From an uncultured Pelagibacteraceae bacterium (GTDB taxonomy: Bacteria; Pseudomonadota; Alphaproteobacteria; Pelagibacterales; Pelagibacteraceae): a stretch of DNA of 56,428 nucleotides. Position numbers and translations under genes: made by a program. The DNA lies in the NCBI GenBank assembly GCA_902622655.1, contig CACNQY010000005.1:1-56428 (forward strand). Direction: 5' to 3'. The notes below the pieces were generated by a model. It ran no database searches, had not been told where the DNA came from, and saw only the letters and a program-made list of their open reading frames with translations. Positions 35,386 through 45,119 of the stretch are shown one piece after another (positions within the stretch are counted from its first letter, which is position 1; every line of letters starts with the position of its first letter).

Positions 35386-36012
35386 ATGAAATATAAAAAA
35401 TATTTTAGAAAGACTAGTCTTAAACAAAAAAAACATAGTGAATTTTTTTTAAATGAGATTTTAAAAAAAAAACCTAAATATTTTTTAGAAATAGGAGTAT
35501 TTCATGGAGTAACTGCAAGAAATGTTTGTGAATTATTATATAAAATTCATAAAGAAGATTTTAAATATATAGGCTTAGATCTTTTTGAAAAAAGTGAAGA
35601 GAATAAATCAGAGATAATTCCAAATACAGATTTTAAAAATCCATTAAAACAAATTTACTTTAAGTACATAAAAAGACAGGATCCTTACAGCCTAGAAGCA
35701 GTAAATAATTTGCTTAAAAAATTTAAGGACAATGTTCATTTAATTAAAGGAAACTCAAACTTAATCCTAAAAAAAATAGATATGGGCAAAATTGATTTTG
35801 TTTTTGTGGATGGAGGACATGATTATAATACAGTCATGAATGATTTGAATCACTGTAAAGAAGTAATAAATTTAAATGGTACAGTTTTATGTGATGATTA
35901 TAATCTAAGTTATGCGCCTGGTGTAAAAAGAGCTATAGATGAATTTGTCAAAAATAATAATTTTAAATGTGAAATTATTTGTGAAAATAGATTTGCAAAA
36001 ATTGAAAAATAA
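35386..36012 (+). CDS. Class I SAM-dependent methyltransferase
   Basis: About 208 residues from ATG 35386; an in-frame TTG 18 bases upstream is less likely. The AdoMet motif I is FLEIGVFHGVTA, motif II is YIGLDLF, and IDFVFVDGGHDYNTVMNDL is the post-motif pattern of the methyltransferase-24 family. VLCDDYNLSYAPGVKRAIDEF follows. Such enzymes often modify sugars or small molecules in surface-glycan loci, but no acceptor can be assigned. The 3' end nearly abuts the convergent prpC. Confidence 0.75.
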   Translation: MKYKKYFRKTSLKQKKHSEFFLNEILKKKPKYFLEIGVFHGVTARNVCELLYKIHKEDFKYIGLDLFEKSEENKSEIIPNTDFKNPLKQIYFKYIKRQDPYSLEAVNNLLKKFKDNVHLIKGNSNLILKKIDMGKIDFVFVDGGHDYNTVMNDLNHCKEVINLNGTVLCDDYNLSYAPGVKRAIDEFVKNNNFKCEIICENRFAKIEK

Positions 36013-36016
36013 TTAG

Positions 36017-37141
36017 TTATCTCTGATTTAGTTGCATTACTTTTCTATGCCTATTACCTTTGTAGCTGGCTAATGGTCTAATAAGTTTATTGGCTGCGTG
36101 TTGCTCCATTATATGTGCTGACCAACCTGTAATTCTTGAAATTACAAATATTGGGGTGAAGAAGTCAGTATCAAATCCCATTAAATGATAAGTAGGGCCA
36201 GTAGGATAATCAACATTTGGATGTATATTTTTTTCTTTAATCATCACTTTTTCCACTATGTCATAAATTTTTTCATATTTTTTATCTTTTTTGATTTTTG
36301 CAACTTTACCAAAATATTCTCTCATAGTTGGTACACGAGAATCCCCAGATTTATAAACTCTGTGCCCGAAACCCATTACAACTTCTTTATTTTTAAGAGC
36401 ATTTTTTATCCACTTAAGTGCATTAGAAGGTTTTTTAATTTTATTCATCATGTGCATTACCTCTTCATTAGCTCCACCATGAAGTGGACCTTTTAAGCTC
36501 GCAATAGCACCAGTAATTGCACCATGTATATCAGAAAGGCTACTAGTAATTGTCCTTGCAGTAAATGTAGAAACATTGAAACTATGTTCTGCATATAAAA
36601 TTAAAGACACATCAAACGCTTTAACAATTTCTTTTTGTGGGACTTTGCCAAAACACATATAAAAAAAGTTTTCAGCAAATGATAATGTTTTTTTAGGTTT
36701 GATAATTTTTTTTCCCTTCCTAATTCTGTAAAATGCAGCTAGAGCAGTTGGAGTTTTTGCGAAAATTCTTAAAGCTTTTCTCATATTTGACTCATGTGAA
36801 GAATCTGTTGTTTCTTTATCCTCTAAACCCATAACACTAACAGCGGTTCTCGCAACATCCATGGGATGAGATTTTTTTGGCATATGTTTGATTATTTCAT
36901 ATAAATTTTTTGTTAACTCTCTATTATTTCTCTCTTCTCTTTCAAATTTTTTAAGCTGTATACTATTTGGTAAATCTTTGTTTAAAATCAAATAGGCAAC
37001 TTCTTCAAATCGACAATATTCACATAAATCTTGAGCTGCATAACCTCTATAAGTAAGCGAATTGATTTCTGGCATCACTTTTGATACTTCTGTTTCATCT
37101 ACCACAATGCCAAGTAGACCTTTTTTAATATCATCATTCAT
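36017..37141 (-). CDS. prpC: 2-methylcitrate synthase (citrate synthase family)
   Basis: 374 residues, the short form typical of methylcitrate synthases. The citrate-synthase catalytic histidines are His221 (PLHGGANEEVM) and His260 (GFGHRVYKSGDSR); AEHSFNVSTFTAR and the late FDTDFFTPIFVISR are also conserved. It condenses propionyl-CoA with oxaloacetate. Placement directly after prpD and prpB (one-base overlap with prpB) makes the methylcitrate role much more likely than housekeeping citrate synthase. Confidence 0.9.
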   Translation of the reverse strand: MNDDIKKGLLGIVVDETEVSKVMPEINSLTYRGYAAQDLCEYCRFEEVAYLILNKDLPNSIQLKKFEREERNNRELTKNLYEIIKHMPKKSHPMDVARTAVSVMGLEDKETTDSSHESNMRKALRIFAKTPTALAAFYRIRKGKKIIKPKKTLSFAENFFYMCFGKVPQKEIVKAFDVSLILYAEHSFNVSTFTARTITSSLSDIHGAITGAIASLKGPLHGGANEEVMHMMNKIKKPSNALKWIKNALKNKEVVMGFGHRVYKSGDSRVPTMREYFGKVAKIKKDKKYEKIYDIVEKVMIKEKNIHPNVDYPTGPTYHLMGFDTDFFTPIFVISRITGWSAHIMEQHAANKLIRPLASYKGNRHRKVMQLNQR

Positions 37142-38037
37142 TATTCGTGTCCCTCTGTACTAAAATTAAAAATCTTTTCATCTAAAGAATTATATTTTTC
37201 ATAATCCACCAATTCATATAGTCTTTTTCTAGTTTGCATTTTATCTATAATATTGTTTTGATGTCCATTTGCATAAATGTCTCTTAATCCATCTTCTACA
37301 TTTTTCATAGCTAACCTTTGTGTAGTTACTGGGTAAATAACAATATTATAACCAAAATTCTCAAGTTCTTTGTAATTAAATAATTTTGATTTACCGAATT
37401 CAGTCATATTGGCTAAAAGGTAACAAGAAAGTTCTTTTCGAACTTTTTCAAAATCTTTTTCATCGTGTAATGCCTCAGGAAAAATAATTTCAGCTCCAGC
37501 ATCTATGTAAGCTTTACATCTATCAATCATTTTATCAATTCCTTCAACGCTTTTAGCATCAGATCGTGCAATAATTTTAAAATTTTGATCCTTTTTAGAA
37601 TTTACACATTCTTTAATTTTTTTAACCATTGAATTGGTTGAAATTAATTCTTTATTATCAAGATGACCACATCTCTTTCTCTCTATTTGATCTTCTAGAT
37701 GAACACCAGTAATTCCAAATTCCTCAAATGTTTCTATTGTTTCTTTACAAGATTTAAATCCTGTATCAATATCAACTATTGTTGGTAAATTTGTTACTCT
37801 AGATATTAAATAAGATCTAGTACTTACATCTTGCAGTGTTGTTAAACCAATATCAGGAAAACCAAGATCATTAGCCATAACGCCTCCAGATACATAAACT
37901 GCATCATAACCAATCTCTTCTATTAATTTTGCAGTAAGGGGATTATAGGCTCCAGGTACCCTTAAAATTTTTTTTGACTTTAATTTTTTATCAAAATCAA
38001 TCCTTTTTTGACTTGGTTCTTTTTCCACAAAGTGCAT
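37141..38037 (-). CDS. prpB: 2-methylisocitrate lyase
   Basis: 298 residues of the isocitrate lyase/PEP mutase superfamily. The catalytic motif KRCGH is at 121-125, putting Cys123 at the position known for E. coli PrpB. VSGGVMANDLGFPDIGLTTL and the metal-binding IVDIDTGFK and HLEDQ are present. It splits 2-methylisocitrate into pyruvate and succinate. One-base overlaps with both prpD and prpC show a single operon. Confidence 0.93.
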   Translation of the reverse strand: MHFVEKEPSQKRIDFDKKLKSKKILRVPGAYNPLTAKLIEEIGYDAVYVSGGVMANDLGFPDIGLTTLQDVSTRSYLISRVTNLPTIVDIDTGFKSCKETIETFEEFGITGVHLEDQIERKRCGHLDNKELISTNSMVKKIKECVNSKKDQNFKIIARSDAKSVEGIDKMIDRCKAYIDAGAEIIFPEALHDEKDFEKVRKELSCYLLANMTEFGKSKLFNYKELENFGYNIVIYPVTTQRLAMKNVEDGLRDIYANGHQNNIIDKMQTRKRLYELVDYEKYNSLDEKIFNFSTEGHE

Positions 38038-39539
38038 TAAAAAATTCCTTTTTTTAGGTTACGTTTTAATTTATTTTTATTTACTTCAATATTTAATTTA
38101 CTTAATTGACCCGGTTTCAAATTTTTGAGATTTTGGACATTTTTTAAAAATTTATCACTTTCTTTTCTATCAAGAATACCCTCAGTTAAAGTTAAAAATT
38201 TATTAATATAATCTGCTCTTTTAAAAGGTCTTGCTCCATAAGGATGTGCATCTGCTCTCTCAAGTTCTTCTTTAATTTTTTTTCCGTTAACTAAAGTGAC
38301 TACTACTTTGGCACCGAATGCCTTATTTTTTGGATCTGGGTCGTGATATTTCTTGGTCCATTTTTTATCTTCGTAAGTTCTAATAGATTTCCAAATTTTT
38401 ATGGTACTTTTTCTTTTAGCTCTTGCTTTAGTATAAGATTTAACATGATGCCAATCACCATCTTCTAAGGCAACAGCAAAAATATACATAATAGAATGAT
38501 CTAAAGTTTCTCTGCTTGCATTAGGATCCATCTTTTGAGGATCATTAGCACCAGTTCCAATTACATAATGGGTGTGATGACTTGTAAAAATATCAATTTT
38601 TTTAATACTATTTAAATTAGGAATTTTTGTTTTTAATTTCTTTGCTAAGTCTATTAATGCTTGTGATTGATATTCAGCAGAATACTCTTTTGTATATGTT
38701 TCTAGAATAGCTTTTTTACTTTCTCCTTTTTTAGGTAAAGGAATTTGATATTTTGCTTTTTTGCCATCTAATATTCTCGCTATAACACTATCTTCACCCT
38801 CATATATAGGGCTTGGAGCTCCTTCACCTCTCATTACTCTGTCTACTGCTTCTATTGCAAGTTTGCCTGCATGAGCAGGAGCATATGCTTTCCAACTTGA
38901 AATTTCTCCTTTTCTAGACTGTCGAGTTGATATGGTTGTGTGAAGAGCTTGTTGAACTGCTTGGTAAATTGTTTCAGTATTTAATTTTAACATTGAGCCT
39001 AATCCAGCAGCAACACTTGGTCCTAAATGAGCTATGTGATCTACTTTATGTTTATGTAAACAAATGCCTTTAACTAAATTAACTTGAACTTCATAGGCAG
39101 TAATTATCCCTCTTAATAAATCTAAACCACTTTTATTATTTTGTTGTGCTACACTTATTAAAGGAGGAATATTATCACCAGGGTGACTATAATCTGCAGC
39201 TAAAAAAGTGTCATGAAAATCTAGTTCTCTAACAGCTGTTCCATTAGACCAAGCAGCCCACTCACAATCAAATTTTAGTTTTGAATTTACCCCAAATAAA
39301 GTTGCTCCATTTTTTCTAGAATGTTTTAAAGCCATTTCTCTAGATGAAATTACAGGTTTTCTATTTAATGATGCAATAGCAACTGAGGCATTATCTATTA
39401 TTCTATTGATAACCATATCAATTGTATCTTTATTTAATTTAGCATTATCACTGGCTATCTCTGCAATTTTCCAAGCAAGCTGTTTCTTCTTGGGAAGATG
39501 AATTTTAGATGGATATACTTTAACTGTGTGTAATAACAA
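38037..39539 (-). CDS. prpD: 2-methylcitrate dehydratase
   Basis: 500 residues of the MmgE/PrpD family: [37 protein letters not shown] segments and [17 protein letters not shown]. It dehydrates 2-methylcitrate to 2-methyl-cis-aconitate. It starts with TTG at 39539; this choice rests on a perfect Shine-Dalgarno AAGGAG five bases upstream and on the family-like N-terminus [17 protein letters not shown] right after it. First gene of the prpDBC operon; no prpR regulator or propionyl-CoA synthetase is adjacent. Confidence 0.9.
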   Translation of the reverse strand: MLLHTVKVYPSKIHLPKKKQLAWKIAEIASDNAKLNKDTIDMVINRIIDNASVAIASLNRKPVISSREMALKHSRKNGATLFGVNSKLKFDCEWAAWSNGTAVRELDFHDTFLAADYSHPGDNIPPLISVAQQNNKSGLDLLRGIITAYEVQVNLVKGICLHKHKVDHIAHLGPSVAAGLGSMLKLNTETIYQAVQQALHTTISTRQSRKGEISSWKAYAPAHAGKLAIEAVDRVMRGEGAPSPIYEGEDSVIARILDGKKAKYQIPLPKKGESKKAILETYTKEYSAEYQSQALIDLAKKLKTKIPNLNSIKKIDIFTSHHTHYVIGTGANDPQKMDPNASRETLDHSIMYIFAVALEDGDWHHVKSYTKARAKRKSTIKIWKSIRTYEDKKWTKKYHDPDPKNKAFGAKVVVTLVNGKKIKEELERADAHPYGARPFKRADYINKFLTLTEGILDRKESDKFLKNVQNLKNLKPGQLSKLNIEVNKNKLKRNLKKGIF

Positions 39540-39544
39540 AATAA

Positions 39545-39550
39545 CTCCTT
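39545..39550 (-). promoter_or_regulatory. Shine-Dalgarno site fixing the TTG start of prpD
   Basis: AAGGAG on the minus strand, five bases before TTG 39539. Strong sites like this are rare in the window (another is before the ABC binding-protein gene at 10249), so it supports the non-ATG start. Confidence 0.7.
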
Positions 39551-39590
39551 AAGTAATTTTGTTTTAATAGCTAAAAAAAATTAATCAATA

Positions 39591-40274
39591 TTAAAGATAT
39601 TTAGAAATTATTTTATCAATACCTATAAAGTCCTTTATTAGGTGATTATGATAAATTTCATCTTTATTTTTTTCTGTATAACCATCTTCTAAAAGAATAA
39701 TTGGAATTTTTGCTGCTTTAGCAGCATTAGCGTCGGTCTCACTATCACCTATCATGATAGTTTTATTAATATCACCTCCTAATATTTCGATTACAGATGT
39801 AAGATGTCTTGGATCCGGTTTGCAATAATCAAAAGTATCTGATCCAGCAACATATTCAAAATAATTATATATCCCAATTTTTTTTAAAAGATCGTTTGAG
39901 AGATATTCTTGTTTGTTAGTACATACTGCCATTGATATGTTTTGATCTTTACACCATTTTAAAAATTCTTTTACTCCATTTATTAATGTACTTTCATGAA
40001 TAATATTTTTTTTATAATAATCAATGAATTCACCAACCATTTCTTTTTTAATTTTTTCATCATCAACTTTACTAAATTCTTTTTTTGCTTGACCCCATAT
40101 AGATCTTCCAAGCATAGCACCAGCACCTTGACCTACAAGGTTTCTAATCTCTTCTGTAGATTTAGTTGGATACCCAAATTTTTTCATTACGTGATTATGA
40201 GCTCTCATTAGATCTGGAGCTGTATCAACTAGAGTGCCGTCTAAATCAAATAAAACTGTAAATTTTTGTTCCAT
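39591..40274 (-). CDS. gph: Phosphoglycolate phosphatase-like HAD hydrolase
   Basis: 227 residues. HAD motif I is FDLDGTLVDT (nucleophile Asp11), motif II is AVCTNK, the motif III lysine precedes PDPRHL, and motif IV is IGDSETDANAAKAA. The helical cap between motifs I and II, with NLVGQGAGAM, is typical of Gph. It removes phosphate from 2-phosphoglycolate formed during DNA repair or oxygenase activity. Related HAD enzymes with other small phosphates cannot be excluded. It lies 51 bases upstream of prpD on the same strand, and its ATG is 69 bases from the divergent glmU-like gene. Confidence 0.82.
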   Translation of the reverse strand: MEQKFTVLFDLDGTLVDTAPDLMRAHNHVMKKFGYPTKSTEEIRNLVGQGAGAMLGRSIWGQAKKEFSKVDDEKIKKEMVGEFIDYYKKNIIHESTLINGVKEFLKWCKDQNISMAVCTNKQEYLSNDLLKKIGIYNYFEYVAGSDTFDYCKPDPRHLTSVIEILGGDINKTIMIGDSETDANAAKAAKIPIILLEDGYTEKNKDEIYHNHLIKDFIGIDKIISKYL

Positions 40275-40343
40275 TATTAAAGTATTTTAAAGAAATAAAT
40301 TGTGAATTAATTCAGATATATACTTAATGTAAATAAATTCCAA

Positions 40344-40955
40344 ATGAAAGATTCGGATCAAATTAAACTAAGAAATAAATTTTTAAAATTAGGTGTTAAA
40401 ATGAGGGGCCCTGAAACTATTTTTTTTTCTAAAGATACAAAAATTGGAAACAATGTAATTATTGAACCTTATGTTGTAATCGGTTCAAAAGTTAAAATTG
40501 GAAATAATGTGATTATAAAATCATTTTCTCATCTAGAGTCTTGTAAAATTGAAAATAAAGTTGAAGTTGGTCCCTACGCTAGAATAAGGCCTAAAACGAT
40601 TTTAAAAGAAGGGTCCAAAGTTGGAAACTTTGTAGAAATTAAAAAAAGCACTGTTGGAAAAAAATCAAAAGTAAATCATTTGTCTTATTTGGGCGATAGT
40701 GAGGTTGGAAAAAGTGTAAATATTGGTGCTGGTACAATTACATGTAATTACGATGGAGCAAAGAAAAGTAAAACAAAAATAAAAGATAAAGTGTTTATAG
40801 GATCAAACTCGTCTTTGGTAGCTCCAGTTGTTTTAGATAAAAATAGTTTAGTTGGTGCTGGATCTATAATCACTAAAAATGTAAAAAAAAATTCTTTAGC
40901 TCTAACAAGATCCCCACAATTAGAAATTAAAAACTATAGAAAAAAGAAAAAATAA
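40344..40955 (+). CDS. glmU: Stand-alone GlmU acetyltransferase domain (no uridyltransferase half)
   Basis: 203 residues, less than half of a normal GlmU (about 456). The sequence begins at the linker helix (GVKMRGPETIFFSKDTKIG) and continues as a left-handed beta-helix. Using an offset of 251 from E. coli GlmU, the catalytic and substrate residues are all kept: Arg82, Lys100, His112 (NHLSYLGD), Tyr115, Asn126, Asn135, Lys141, Ser154, Ala172 and Arg189. It should therefore acetylate glucosamine-1-phosphate, while the uridyltransferase must be elsewhere. The upstream 69 bases hold no remnant of the missing half. It lies 3 bases before glmS, the first step of the same pathway. Confidence 0.85.
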   Translation: MKDSDQIKLRNKFLKLGVKMRGPETIFFSKDTKIGNNVIIEPYVVIGSKVKIGNNVIIKSFSHLESCKIENKVEVGPYARIRPKTILKEGSKVGNFVEIKKSTVGKKSKVNHLSYLGDSEVGKSVNIGAGTITCNYDGAKKSKTKIKDKVFIGSNSSLVAPVVLDKNSLVGAGSIITKNVKKNSLALTRSPQLEIKNYRKKKK

Positions 40956-40958
40956 ACA

Positions 40959-42779
40959 ATGTGTGGAATAATAGGAATATCTAGCAATAAATCTGTTTCA
41001 GCTACTATTATTAATTCTCTTAAAAAATTAGAGTATAGAGGTTATGATTCTGCAGGCTTAGCTACTGTCCATAATGGAATGATTAACGAGATCAAATCAG
41101 AGGGTAGGGTCGATAGTTTAGAAAAAAACTTTGATCTTAAAAATTTAGAAGGAAATATTGGTATTGGTCATGTAAGATGGGCAACACATGGAGTTCCCAA
41201 TAGTATTAACGCTCATCCACACTCATCACATAACGTATCAGTAGTGCACAATGGGATTATTGAAAATTCAACATCACTAAAAAAATTTTTAGTTAATAAA
41301 GGACATACTTTTAAATCTCAAACTGATACAGAGGTTATAGTTCATTTAATCACAGAAAATTTAAAAATAACCGACTTAGAGGAAGCAATTACAAATACTC
41401 TTAAACAGCTTCAAGGTAGTTTTGCTTTAGGAATTATTTTTAAAGATATTCCAAATTTGATTGTTGGTGCTAGAAGAGGATCACCTTTAGCAGTTGGTTA
41501 TGGCCCTAATGAAAACTATTTAGGATCAGATTCTTATGCATTAAAATCAATGACCAATAAAGTTACTTATCTTGATGATGGTGAATTTTGTATAATAAAA
41601 AAAGATCAAGTCCTTTTCTTCAATGAACAAGGGATAAAAGTTAATAAGAAAATTTTTGAATTATCATCAGAGGAATCTAGTTATGATAAAGGACATTATA
41701 AGCATTTTATGGCCAAAGAAATTGAAGAACAGCCAAATACAATAAAATCAGGTATTAAAGAATATGTAGATAATTTTAATAAAGATATAAATATTTTTAA
41801 TTTTCCTTGGAAAATAGAAGAAATTAAATCAATTATTTTAATTGGATGTGGAACGGCATATCACTCTTGCCTAATGGCAAAGTATTGGTTTGAGGAATTA
41901 ACTAATATAGATGTTGGTATAGATATTGCCTCAGAATTTAGATATAGAAAAAACAGGTTTAAAAAAGATACACTCTATATTTTCGTATCACAATCAGGAG
42001 AAACTGCTGATACTTATGCTGCGTTAGATATATGTAATAAAAATAATATGAAAACTTGTTCAGTTGTAAATGTAATTGAAAGTTCAATTGCAAGAGACTC
42101 AAATTTTGTACTTCCAATACACTGTGGTCCTGAAATTGGCGTTGCATCTACAAAAGCATTTTTAGGCCAAATACTAGTATTATATATTTTTATTTTGAAA
42201 TTAAGCTCATTAAGAAATGAAATTAATAAAAATCAATATCATAAAAAGATAAATGATTTAAAAACTCTGCCTGAATTAATTGAAAAAACTTTATTACACG
42301 ATAACGAAATACAAGCTATATCCTCAACTTTTAACGAGGCAAAAGGATCAATGTTTTTAGGTAGGGGATTTTCTTACCCAATAGCTTTAGAGGGTGCCTT
42401 AAAGTTAAAAGAGTTATCTTACGTCCATGCTGAGGGATATCCAGCAGGTGAGATGAAACATGGTCCGCTAGCACTTATAGAAAAAGGAATGCCAGTTGTT
42501 GTTTTGGCGCCGAAAGATAATTATTATAAAAAAACTATTTCAAATATGCAGGAAGTTATCGCTCGGGGCGCAAAGGTTTTATTAATAACAAATAAAAGTG
42601 AGGATGAGGTTATTTCTGAAAATATTTGGGAAACTATTGAAGTAGAAAATACTAATCATGATTTACTACCATTTCTTTTAACGATACCCCTACAAAAACT
42701 TGCATATTATTCAGCTCTTAAAAAGGGATACGATATAGATAAACCAAGAAATTTGGCAAAATCTGTAACAGTTGAATAA
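40959..42779 (+). CDS. glmS: Glutamine-fructose-6-phosphate aminotransferase (isomerizing)
   Basis: 606 residues. Nucleophile Cys2 starts the glutaminase domain (CGIIGI), followed by YRGYDSAGLAT and HVRWATHG. Two SIS sugar-isomerase domains follow, with IGCGTAYHSCLMAKYW, SQSGETADTYA and EGYPAGEMKHGP; the C-terminus ends in KSVTVE, the usual GlmS tail. It makes glucosamine-6-phosphate for peptidoglycan and LPS. It is paired directly with the half-length glmU. I saw no glmS ribozyme, as expected outside Firmicutes. Confidence 0.95.
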   Translation: MCGIIGISSNKSVSATIINSLKKLEYRGYDSAGLATVHNGMINEIKSEGRVDSLEKNFDLKNLEGNIGIGHVRWATHGVPNSINAHPHSSHNVSVVHNGIIENSTSLKKFLVNKGHTFKSQTDTEVIVHLITENLKITDLEEAITNTLKQLQGSFALGIIFKDIPNLIVGARRGSPLAVGYGPNENYLGSDSYALKSMTNKVTYLDDGEFCIIKKDQVLFFNEQGIKVNKKIFELSSEESSYDKGHYKHFMAKEIEEQPNTIKSGIKEYVDNFNKDINIFNFPWKIEEIKSIILIGCGTAYHSCLMAKYWFEELTNIDVGIDIASEFRYRKNRFKKDTLYIFVSQSGETADTYAALDICNKNNMKTCSVVNVIESSIARDSNFVLPIHCGPEIGVASTKAFLGQILVLYIFILKLSSLRNEINKNQYHKKINDLKTLPELIEKTLLHDNEIQAISSTFNEAKGSMFLGRGFSYPIALEGALKLKELSYVHAEGYPAGEMKHGPLALIEKGMPVVVLAPKDNYYKKTISNMQEVIARGAKVLLITNKSEDEVISENIWETIEVENTNHDLLPFLLTIPLQKLAYYSALKKGYDIDKPRNLAKSVTVE

Positions 42780-42784
42780 TTTTA

Positions 42785-43615
42785 ATGCAAAAACTCGATT
42801 TTCAAAAAAAAGATACAAACTTTTGGTTTTGTAGAACTTTTGCTGAGAAAGAAAAATATCCTGACTCATCTTTATTATCTCAAGCTTATGAGCAAAAAGT
42901 TTTAAAAGATGATAATGAGGATTTATTGATTAAATTTATTAACTTCTTGGAAAAAAATCAAAATAACCAGATAACATCTCAATTATACCAAGATATGTTT
43001 GCTGAATTTATTAATAAAAATAATGCAAAAAAAACTTTTTTAGAATTTGGTGCAACTGATGGCTTAAAATTATCTAATTCTTTTACTCTCGAGAGTTTTT
43101 ATGGTTGGAATGGTGTACTAGCTGAACCTGATCCTCAGTGGCATTCAAAGTTACAATATAATCGACCTAAATCAAAAATAATTTTTGACTGTATTTGGAA
43201 AAAATCTAATGAAGAATTAGATTTTATTTCATCAAGTGTAGGCGAATATTCTACAATCGAGAACTTTAAGTTTAGTGACAAAGACTCAATGCCATCTAAC
43301 GCAGAAACTAGAAATCAAAATATAAAAAAAATTAAGGTCAAAACAATTTCTATTAATGATGTTATTAATCAAGAGTTTAATAATATTCCACCAACATATA
43401 TTTCTATAGATACAGAAGGCTCAGAGTTTGAAATTTTGAATAGTTTTAATTTTAAACTATATAGACCAAATGTATTTACAATTGAGCATAATTATTCAAA
43501 GATAGAAAAAGACATTGATGAATTGCTTAAATCAAATGGTTATTTGCGGATTTTTCGAAAGTTATCTGCATTTGATGCTTGGTATGTAAGTGAAGAGACT
43601 TTAAAGAATATTTAA
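42785..43615 (+). CDS. FkbM-family methyltransferase
   Basis: 276 residues. The AdoMet-binding segment is FLEFGATDGLKLSNSFTLE, then YGWNGVLAEPDP, and the FkbM hallmark ISIDTEGSEFEIL is followed by FTIEHNY. Such enzymes methylate hydroxyl groups of sugars or secondary metabolites. It starts 5 bases after glmS, suggesting a sugar acceptor of surface glycans. The acceptor is unknown. Confidence 0.8.
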   Translation: MQKLDFQKKDTNFWFCRTFAEKEKYPDSSLLSQAYEQKVLKDDNEDLLIKFINFLEKNQNNQITSQLYQDMFAEFINKNNAKKTFLEFGATDGLKLSNSFTLESFYGWNGVLAEPDPQWHSKLQYNRPKSKIIFDCIWKKSNEELDFISSSVGEYSTIENFKFSDKDSMPSNAETRNQNIKKIKVKTISINDVINQEFNNIPPTYISIDTEGSEFEILNSFNFKLYRPNVFTIEHNYSKIEKDIDELLKSNGYLRIFRKLSAFDAWYVSEETLKNI

Positions 43616-43701
43616 ATTTAATCAAATTACCTATAAATATAGGGGCATATTTTGAATATTGAATTGAATTAAAACTCTGTTAAAACAATCTTTAGTTGAA
43701 T

Positions 43702-45081
43702 ATGAAAAATTGGAAAAAAAATAGTTGGAGAAAGTATCCTGTAAAACACATACCTGAATATCCGGATAAAAAAGAATTGGATATGGTATTAAATAAAATT
43801 GAGACATTTCCACCATTGGTTTTTGCTGGAGAGACAAGACATTTGAAAAGCCAGTTAGCTGATGTAGTAGACGGCAAAGCTTTTCTCCTTCAAGGAGGTG
43901 ACTGTGCTGAAAGTTTTGCTGAATTTAATCCAGATAACATAAGAGATACTTTTAAATTAATGTTACAAATGTCACTAGTTTTAACCTATTCAGCTTCATT
44001 ACCTGTTGTAAAAGTTGGAAGAATAGCTGGACAGTTTTCAAAACCAAGAAGTTCACCAGTAGAGGTAAAAAATGGTGTTGAGCTTCCAAGTTATTTAGGT
44101 GACAATATTAATGGAATGGAATTTACTAAAAAAGCAAGAGTTCCAGATCCAAAAAGATTATTTAAAGCTTATTCACAATCCGCAGCGACTTTAAATCTTA
44201 TTAGAGCTTTTTGTCATGGTGGATTTGCTGACCTTAAAAATGTTCATATTTGGAACCTTGGATTTATCAAAAATTCACCTGAGTTAAAAAGATTTAAAGA
44301 TTTAGAAGATAGAATAGCTGATGCATTAGCGTTTATGGATGCTTGTGGAATTAATTCGGATTTTAACAGAAGATTAAAAACAGTTAATTTTTGGACTTCT
44401 CATGAAGCTTTACTACTACCTTTTGAGGAGAGAATGACCAGAGTAGATTCTACCACAGGCGAAAATCATGATACATCTGCTCATTTTGTTTGGATAGGTG
44501 ATAGAACTAGACAACTCGATGGTGGTCATGTTGAATTTTGTAGAGGTATAGAAAACCCAATAGGAATTAAATGTGGACCAACTTTAAAAGCTGATGATTT
44601 AATTAATTTATGTAATAAAATTAATCCAAAAAATGAAAAAGGTAAAATCACACTAATTTCAAGATTTGGTGCTGACAATGTTTCAAAACATTTACCAAAA
44701 TTAATCAGAGCTATAAAGAAAGAAGGTTTAAATGTTATCTGGTCATGTGATCCTTGTCATGGAAATACAATACAAGCTGCAACAGGTTTCAAAACAAGAC
44801 CTTTCAATAGCGTGCTTAAAGAAGTTAAAAATGTGTTTGCATGTCATCTCAGTGAAGGAAGCTATGCTGGTGGACTTCACATAGAACTTACAGGCCAAAA
44901 TGTAACCGAATGTATCGGTGGAGCTCAAAAAATATCTGAAAAAGACTTATCCTCAAGATATCATACACATTGCGATCCAAGATTAAACGCTAACCAAGCT
45001 TTAGAATTAGCATTCTTAATTTCAGATGAGATAAAAAAGAATAGCTCATATTCTAAAAATGCAGATAGAGCGGCATCTTAA
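43702..45081 (+). CDS. Class II (plant-type) 3-deoxy-D-arabino-heptulosonate 7-phosphate synthase
   Basis: 459 residues from ATG 43702; an in-frame TTG six bases upstream is unlikely. Class II features are WRKYPVKHIPEYPD at the start, the metal cysteine in LLQGGDCAESFAEF, GRIAGQFSKPRS, KCGPTLK, IWSCDPCHGNT and GGLHIELTGQNVTECIGG. It condenses phosphoenolpyruvate and erythrose-4-phosphate, the first step of aromatic amino-acid synthesis. The short gap before it (43616-43701) contains only a weak 5 bp hairpin. Confidence 0.92.
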   Translation: MKNWKKNSWRKYPVKHIPEYPDKKELDMVLNKIETFPPLVFAGETRHLKSQLADVVDGKAFLLQGGDCAESFAEFNPDNIRDTFKLMLQMSLVLTYSASLPVVKVGRIAGQFSKPRSSPVEVKNGVELPSYLGDNINGMEFTKKARVPDPKRLFKAYSQSAATLNLIRAFCHGGFADLKNVHIWNLGFIKNSPELKRFKDLEDRIADALAFMDACGINSDFNRRLKTVNFWTSHEALLLPFEERMTRVDSTTGENHDTSAHFVWIGDRTRQLDGGHVEFCRGIENPIGIKCGPTLKADDLINLCNKINPKNEKGKITLISRFGADNVSKHLPKLIRAIKKEGLNVIWSCDPCHGNTIQAATGFKTRPFNSVLKEVKNVFACHLSEGSYAGGLHIELTGQNVTECIGGAQKISEKDLSSRYHTHCDPRLNANQALELAFLISDEIKKNSSYSKNADRAAS

Positions 45082-45119
45082 AACATTGTAATATTTTAAA
45101 TATCTAATAATTTTAAATC

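Noticed and set aside
40200..40343. Remnant of the GlmU uridyltransferase domain upstream of 40344
   Set aside because: The space is only 69 bases and the adjoining minus-strand gene is an intact HAD phosphatase.
42700..42800. glmS ribozyme or other leader near glmS
   Set aside because: glmS starts 3 bases after the upstream gene, leaving no room, and such ribozymes belong to Firmicutes.
44743..44928. Minus-strand ORF inside the DAHP synthase gene, and similar antisense ORFs elsewhere
   Set aside because: These are shadows of strong coding frames; their translations show no family motifs and no start signals.
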